NCBI GenBank assembly: GCA_037126765.1
Contig: JBBCBC010000022.1
Location: forward strand, 21,109,758 to 21,173,757
Direction of reading: 5' to 3'
Source of the DNA: Stenogyne calaminthoides
Taxonomy: Eukaryota; Streptophyta; Magnoliopsida; Lamiales; Lamiaceae
DNA: 64,000 nt
A program made the position numbers and the translations under genes. Within the stretch, counting starts at the first letter, position 1; each line of letters starts with the position of its first letter. Of this stretch, positions 60,226 to 64,000 are shown in pieces. The notes under the pieces were generated by a model. The model was given only the letters and a program-made list of their open reading frames with translations. It made no database searches and was not told where the DNA came from.

Positions 60226-60917
60226 ATTTCCCTTTTGATAATAATGGCCTTAAAACATTAGAATATATGCATTTTTTAAAGAAACGGGTTTTCTTTTAAA
60301 AAGATCAGTTCAGGTGGTCACTTTTAAAATGTTTCCTTCCGCACGCGCAAAATGGGTTTTTCGACATTCAAATCGGCACCAACAATTTTTAAGCATAAAT
60401 GTAATATCCTAAGCTTAGAGAGATTTTCCCAACCTTAGCTTAAAGGCTAAAACAATGTAAGGAAAAATCTCACCTAGTTGGAAATAACACCAAGCCCATA
60501 CCCTTTCTTGAGAGAGAAAATTAGTGGTTAAGTATGGTAGTTAAGAAGCAATCTCGTAAGGGAGGGTAGGCAATCCCGTGAGGGAGATAAGTCCCGTAGG
60601 CAATCCCGTGAGGGAGATAAGTTCCGAGAGAGTGAGAACTCATTAAACATTGTAGGCGATCCCGTGAGAGAGATAAGTCCCATTGAGTGAGAGCTCCATA
60701 AATATCTGTTGGTTAAGGAAGTGCCCCATGAAGGGAAGAGTGAATGTAGGACAAGTTCGTCCGAACCACTATAAAAATACATGTGTTCTTATTTGCTTTC
60801 ATATTAACTGTCATACATACTTTAGCAAATCTGCATAACACATACGAAAAATTTTAAAGTCACCTCCCCTTGAGATTTTACGAGTTTTAAATTGGGTTAT
60901 TCGGGACCAACATTAAT

Positions 60918-62003
60918 TATATTAATATAAAACTAATATTAATTTTTAACATGATTACCCAATAACTAACATAGTTAATCAGTCAATAAATTATTGAAAT
61001 AAAAGAATTATTGGTGGGAAAACCAGGAATAAATTATTATACATTTTAAAGTATAAAAAACATAAATTCAAATTTAATAAAAAAAACATACCTTGTGCAT
61101 TTTCCTGATTTGGAGATTGATTCTAGTTGATAATTTCTGAACTTAGTAGCTTCCTCATTATTCAATATAGCTCAAAAAATAACACAAAATAAAAAAAGTT
61201 AACAGTATAATAAAATAATTTAAGATTATATTATTATTTATTTAACCATAACAAACAATCATGATTTGACGATATGAGTAAAAAAATGTAACAACATATA
61301 TATAACAAATAAGAAACTTAATACTAAAAAATACACGTAGTTTTAAAAAAATAACAAAATGTTATATATCAACATATAAAATTATTATTGATTTAGGAAA
61401 TGATTATCTAAGACCTAATATAATTAATCAATCAATAAAATATTTATGAAAAAAGTGTCGTTAAGGAAATATCAAAAAAAAAAGATTTGATGGATTTAGA
61501 CATTGATGGTTTCACACAATTATATCAATAATTTTTTTTAATAATACATTAATAAAAATAAATAAAATTTAAATATACAAAAAAAAATTAAAGCAATTTA
61601 TATGAATGTAATATATTTTTTCATAAACAACACAACTCCCGGCCTCTATTCTAGTAATAATATATTGGTCATCTATAATGTGTTCAATATTATTAATCTT
61701 GATAGTAACATGTGAATTGAAAATTGGATAATGATCAATACCTTCTCTATCAGCGAAATATGTTGTCGTACAGAGATTCCGTTTATGCAGCAATTTACTG
61801 AGAATAACTCGAAAGTGAACTGTTAAATATCTCATCCAACAATAATCTGCAAACATAACAATGATGAATCAAATACATAATACGTAATTGTAAAAATTCA
61901 CTTAATGACTATTTGAATTCTAAGGAATATATCATCTAATCCAAACAATCACGGATAAATTATAATAAAATGCAAGTTAAAATAAAAAATAAGAAAAAGT
62001 GTA
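60918..62003. other. AT-rich flank; one unrecognised - strand reading frame
   Basis: Mostly AT-rich. A - strand exon-like block at about 61143-61094 ends at a GTATG donor. A 95-codon - strand frame (61856-61569) encodes DYCWMRYLTVHFRVILSKLL and then a segment ending near EAGSCVVYEK. It has a cag acceptor just after its ATG, so it may be an exon of the Helitron-side gene. I do not recognise it. Confidence 0.3.
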
Positions 62004-63676
62004 TGTTGGGAAATTTGTATTTAGTTTTGATGGAAGTACCAAAACAGGTTGTAATAGGACCAGTCAGATCCGTTAGCTGACTGATGACGTAGAATCAGAT
62101 TAAAATGACCAGCTGAAATGTATAGATAGCTGATGTAAAAGATAGGTCACATATTGAGGGGGAACTCAATATGTATAGGTCATGTCGAATTATCAGATGA
62201 CCAGATAAAGTCAGATGATCAGAAGACTAAGACGAGTCAGAAGACAAGAAGAAGTCAGATGATCAGGTGAAGACAGAAGACACTGAGACTCAGATAAACC
62301 TGAAGACTCAGATAAGCCTGAAGACTCAGTAATAAACCTGAAGACTCAGATAAGCCTGAAGACTCAGTAACAAACCTGAAGACTCAGTACAACTGAAGAC
62401 ACTGAGGCTCAGAGTCACCTAAAGACTAGAAGACCAGAAGACCTACATCAGCCGAGTCTGCAAATTGTGCTAAGATAATCTGCATCAGAAGACTCTACAA
62501 GGTAGACTGATCAGTTATCTGATCAGGTCAGCTCACACCTGGCGTCAACCAAAATGGTACACCAGACAAAACGAATATTCTACAAAAGGAATATCAATCG
62601 TCAAATGGACAAATACTGAAGTGCCGCCTCGCAAAGCCAAAGAGAAAGCGACACGTGCACAAAAAGAGCTGACAATACGGGATTCGACGCTGCGGACATA
62701 AACGACACTAATCATGCCTTCGGCCACGCCGATATTCGGAGCATGTCACATCATATCCTACAACCTACCAAATATAGCCCGAAATTCAAATTGCTCTCCA
62801 ACGGCTCTTTGATTTCGTGGTCTATAAAATGGGATTGCTCTTCAAAATTGAAGGAGAGACCGGATCGAGTAGACTGAAAAAGAAGCAAAAACTATAGCAG
62901 AATTTCCGCTCGAAGAACACCAAATTTGAAGATTATTCTTAAGTGTTCATCTCATTGTTCTTAGCATAGAAATCTCATCCTCTAGCATTTGGCTACATAA
63001 ACACTAGGATAGATTTCCAGTTGGAACCACAACAAATCTTTACCCAAACTCAAAGTTAGGTTAAGTTTGTTACAACAAGATTTCAGACTAGGGATTCTAG
63101 TTTCTGATTTCTGGGATCGGTTGAGTGTGAACTCGATAAACATCTGTTGGGTGTTGGACTAACACATTAAACTAAGTCCAATCGGTTAAGTCGGTTAAGT
63201 TGGTTAAGTTGGTGGCCCCTTGTGTTAAGGGAAGAGTGGACGTAGGACGGGTTTTGTCTGAACCACTATAAAATTTTGTGTGCATTTACTTGCTCTTTAT
63301 TGCTTTACACTATTACACTCAACTGAGCTTAAAATTGCATACATACTCTAAGTTAACATCAGTCTGCACCAAGCAACTGATCTGATCAGGTTGACACCTT
63401 AGTCAGCCGATTGAAAACTGACTTGAGAATCTGATTTGATAAAACTAATTTTTCACACGAGTATTAACAAGCTTCCGCACTATCAGTTAAACTGACAGAT
63501 ATCAAACTGATCTGCCCTCAGGCACTCAGTAAGATTAAACATCAGTCCAAACTGATTCACTCGCACTCTGATCAGGCAAACTGCAATCACACCTGATCTG
63601 CACGAAAAAGTTTTCAGAAGTTATTCACCCCTCCCCTCTAGACTTCTGCCCTCACGAAACCCGTTCGGGACCTACA
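62004..63676 (+). repeat. 5' LTR of a third Copia family entering at the right edge
   Basis: 1673 bp, TGTTGGGAAATT to GGGACCTACA. The array CCTGAAGACTCAGATAAG repeats at 62285-62395. A palindrome (62780-62817) lies just upstream of tataaaa at 62823-62829. The leader hairpin is at about 62969-63017. It is called 5' because PBS and gag follow. Confidence 0.85.
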
Positions 63677-63678
63677 AG

Positions 63679-63710
63679 TGGTATCAGAGCAGTGGTTCTA
63701 CAGACCACTG
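63679..63710 (+). promoter_or_regulatory. Primer-binding site and perfect 7-bp hairpin of the right-edge Copia
   Basis: tggtatcagagc at 63679-63690. CAGTGGT (63690-63696) pairs exactly with ACCACTG (63704-63710). Confidence 0.8.
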
Positions 63711-63814
63711 GCTTTGAGTATCATCGGTTCTTAAGGAAGAATCTTTGTGGTCATTTGAACAGATCTTGAAAAAAAACCATTTTCAAAACTCATTCGTTTT
63801 CAAAATCACTCAGC

Positions 63815-64000
63815 ATGGATATTACCTCTGGTATGTATCATGATTTGCCTAAATTTTCAATTGATGAGTATGCAGATTGGACAATATACATGTGCAACCA
63901 TCTGGGGTCAATAAGCGGCAGAATGATGGAAGTCATTGAACGAGGACCCATCATCATATATCACGACAACCCAGCTGTTGGAGGAGATCCAGATTTCGCA
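63815..64000 (+). CDS. Copia gag, N-terminus (3' end outside window)
   Basis: ATG at 63815-63817, open for 62 codons to the window end. It reads MDITSGMYHDLPKFSIDEYA, then DWTIYMCNHLGSISGRMMEV. The pattern hDLPKF followed by W...hxxhL is the start of the Copia gag/UBN2 region that packages element RNA. No stop or shift is seen, unlike E1 and E2, so this copy may be intact. It starts 136 bp downstream of the PBS, with no closer ATG in a longer frame. Confidence 0.75.
   Translation, partial: MDITSGMYHDLPKFSIDEYADWTIYMCNHLGSISGRMMEVIERGPIIIYHDNPAVGGDPDFA

Larger units (their letters stand above)
56807..60384 (-). mobile_element. Non-autonomous LTR element with a 228-bp interior, nested in solo LTR 3
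   Basis: On the - strand: a rearranged 5' end (60384-60326), a leftover interior piece (60325-60226), LTR A (60225-58569), interior 58568-58341 and LTR B (58340-56809). The sequence atttt flanks it (56802-56806, 60385-60389). The interior has only a PBS-like gatatcagagc and a polypurine tract; there is no coding capacity. LTRs are 1657 and 1532 bp; A has an insert near 59510-59630 relative to B. Same family as solo LTR 2. Confidence 0.75.
56046..60912 (+). mobile_element. Solo LTR 3, split by a nested - strand element
   Basis: The two halves, 56046-56806 and 60390-60912, together make about 1.28 kb. They run TGTTGGGATAAT to GGGACCAACA and are flanked by ttaat (56041-56045, 60913-60917). The halves align with successive parts of solo LTR 2 (palindrome at 56619-56660; leader aagcttagagagattttccc at about 60410-60430). 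Confidence 0.8.

Overview
This is nuclear DNA of a flowering plant, most likely a eudicot: AT-rich introns, GT-AG splicing, two host genes with clear plant orthologues, Stowaway/Mutator/hAT-like MITEs, a tRNA-derived SINE, an L1-type LINE, a Helitron and Copia (Sirevirus-like) LTR retrotransposons. Nothing here identifies the species.

Layout. 1-2.9 kb: the last five exons of a WDR83/MORG1-type WD40 gene on the + strand, with MITEs in two introns. 2.9-9.1 kb: intergenic DNA made of small inverted-repeat elements, some nested, plus a decayed PIF/Harbinger MYB/SANT-like accessory gene. 9.1-16.65 kb: a complete 13-exon CC1-like/RBM39-type splicing factor gene on the - strand (577 codons plus stop; every splice phase closes), with two telobox motifs upstream of its ATG. 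16.8-20.6 kb: a LINE with both ends recognisable but no reverse transcriptase core.

20.6-49.6 kb: two copies of one large Copia family (2.1 kb LTRs, about 14.7 kb each). The inner copy (28225-42900) sits inside the RNase H region of the outer copy (20644-49560) and is framed by the 5-bp target duplication tagag. Both carry gag-pol and then a 3.5 kb accessory ORF with no visible membrane segment, preceded by its own TATA/telobox-like leader. The outer 3' LTR is cut at 49560, where a - strand Helitron coding region begins in mid-exon. The Helitron is split by two solo LTRs (50435-52241 with a SINE inside it; 52988-54782), each with a perfect 5-bp duplication. 56.0-60.9 kb: a + strand solo LTR containing a - strand non-autonomous element whose two 1.5-1.7 kb LTRs enclose only 228 bp. 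62.0-64.0 kb: a third Copia family enters, with LTR, primer-binding site and an open gag start.

The strongest unexplained signals are structural and shared by unrelated LTR families. They are a palindrome just upstream of the TATA box with a constant CTCTCCAACGG-like loop and changing arms, a leader hairpin ahead of a GTTGGAAACC motif followed by tandem repeats, and a hairpin touching the primer-binding site. Separately, CAG/CTG sites are replaced by CG-containing strings in patches of the two large Copia copies, which looks like a sequencing or consensus artefact in methylated DNA. Many of their frameshifts may therefore not be biological.
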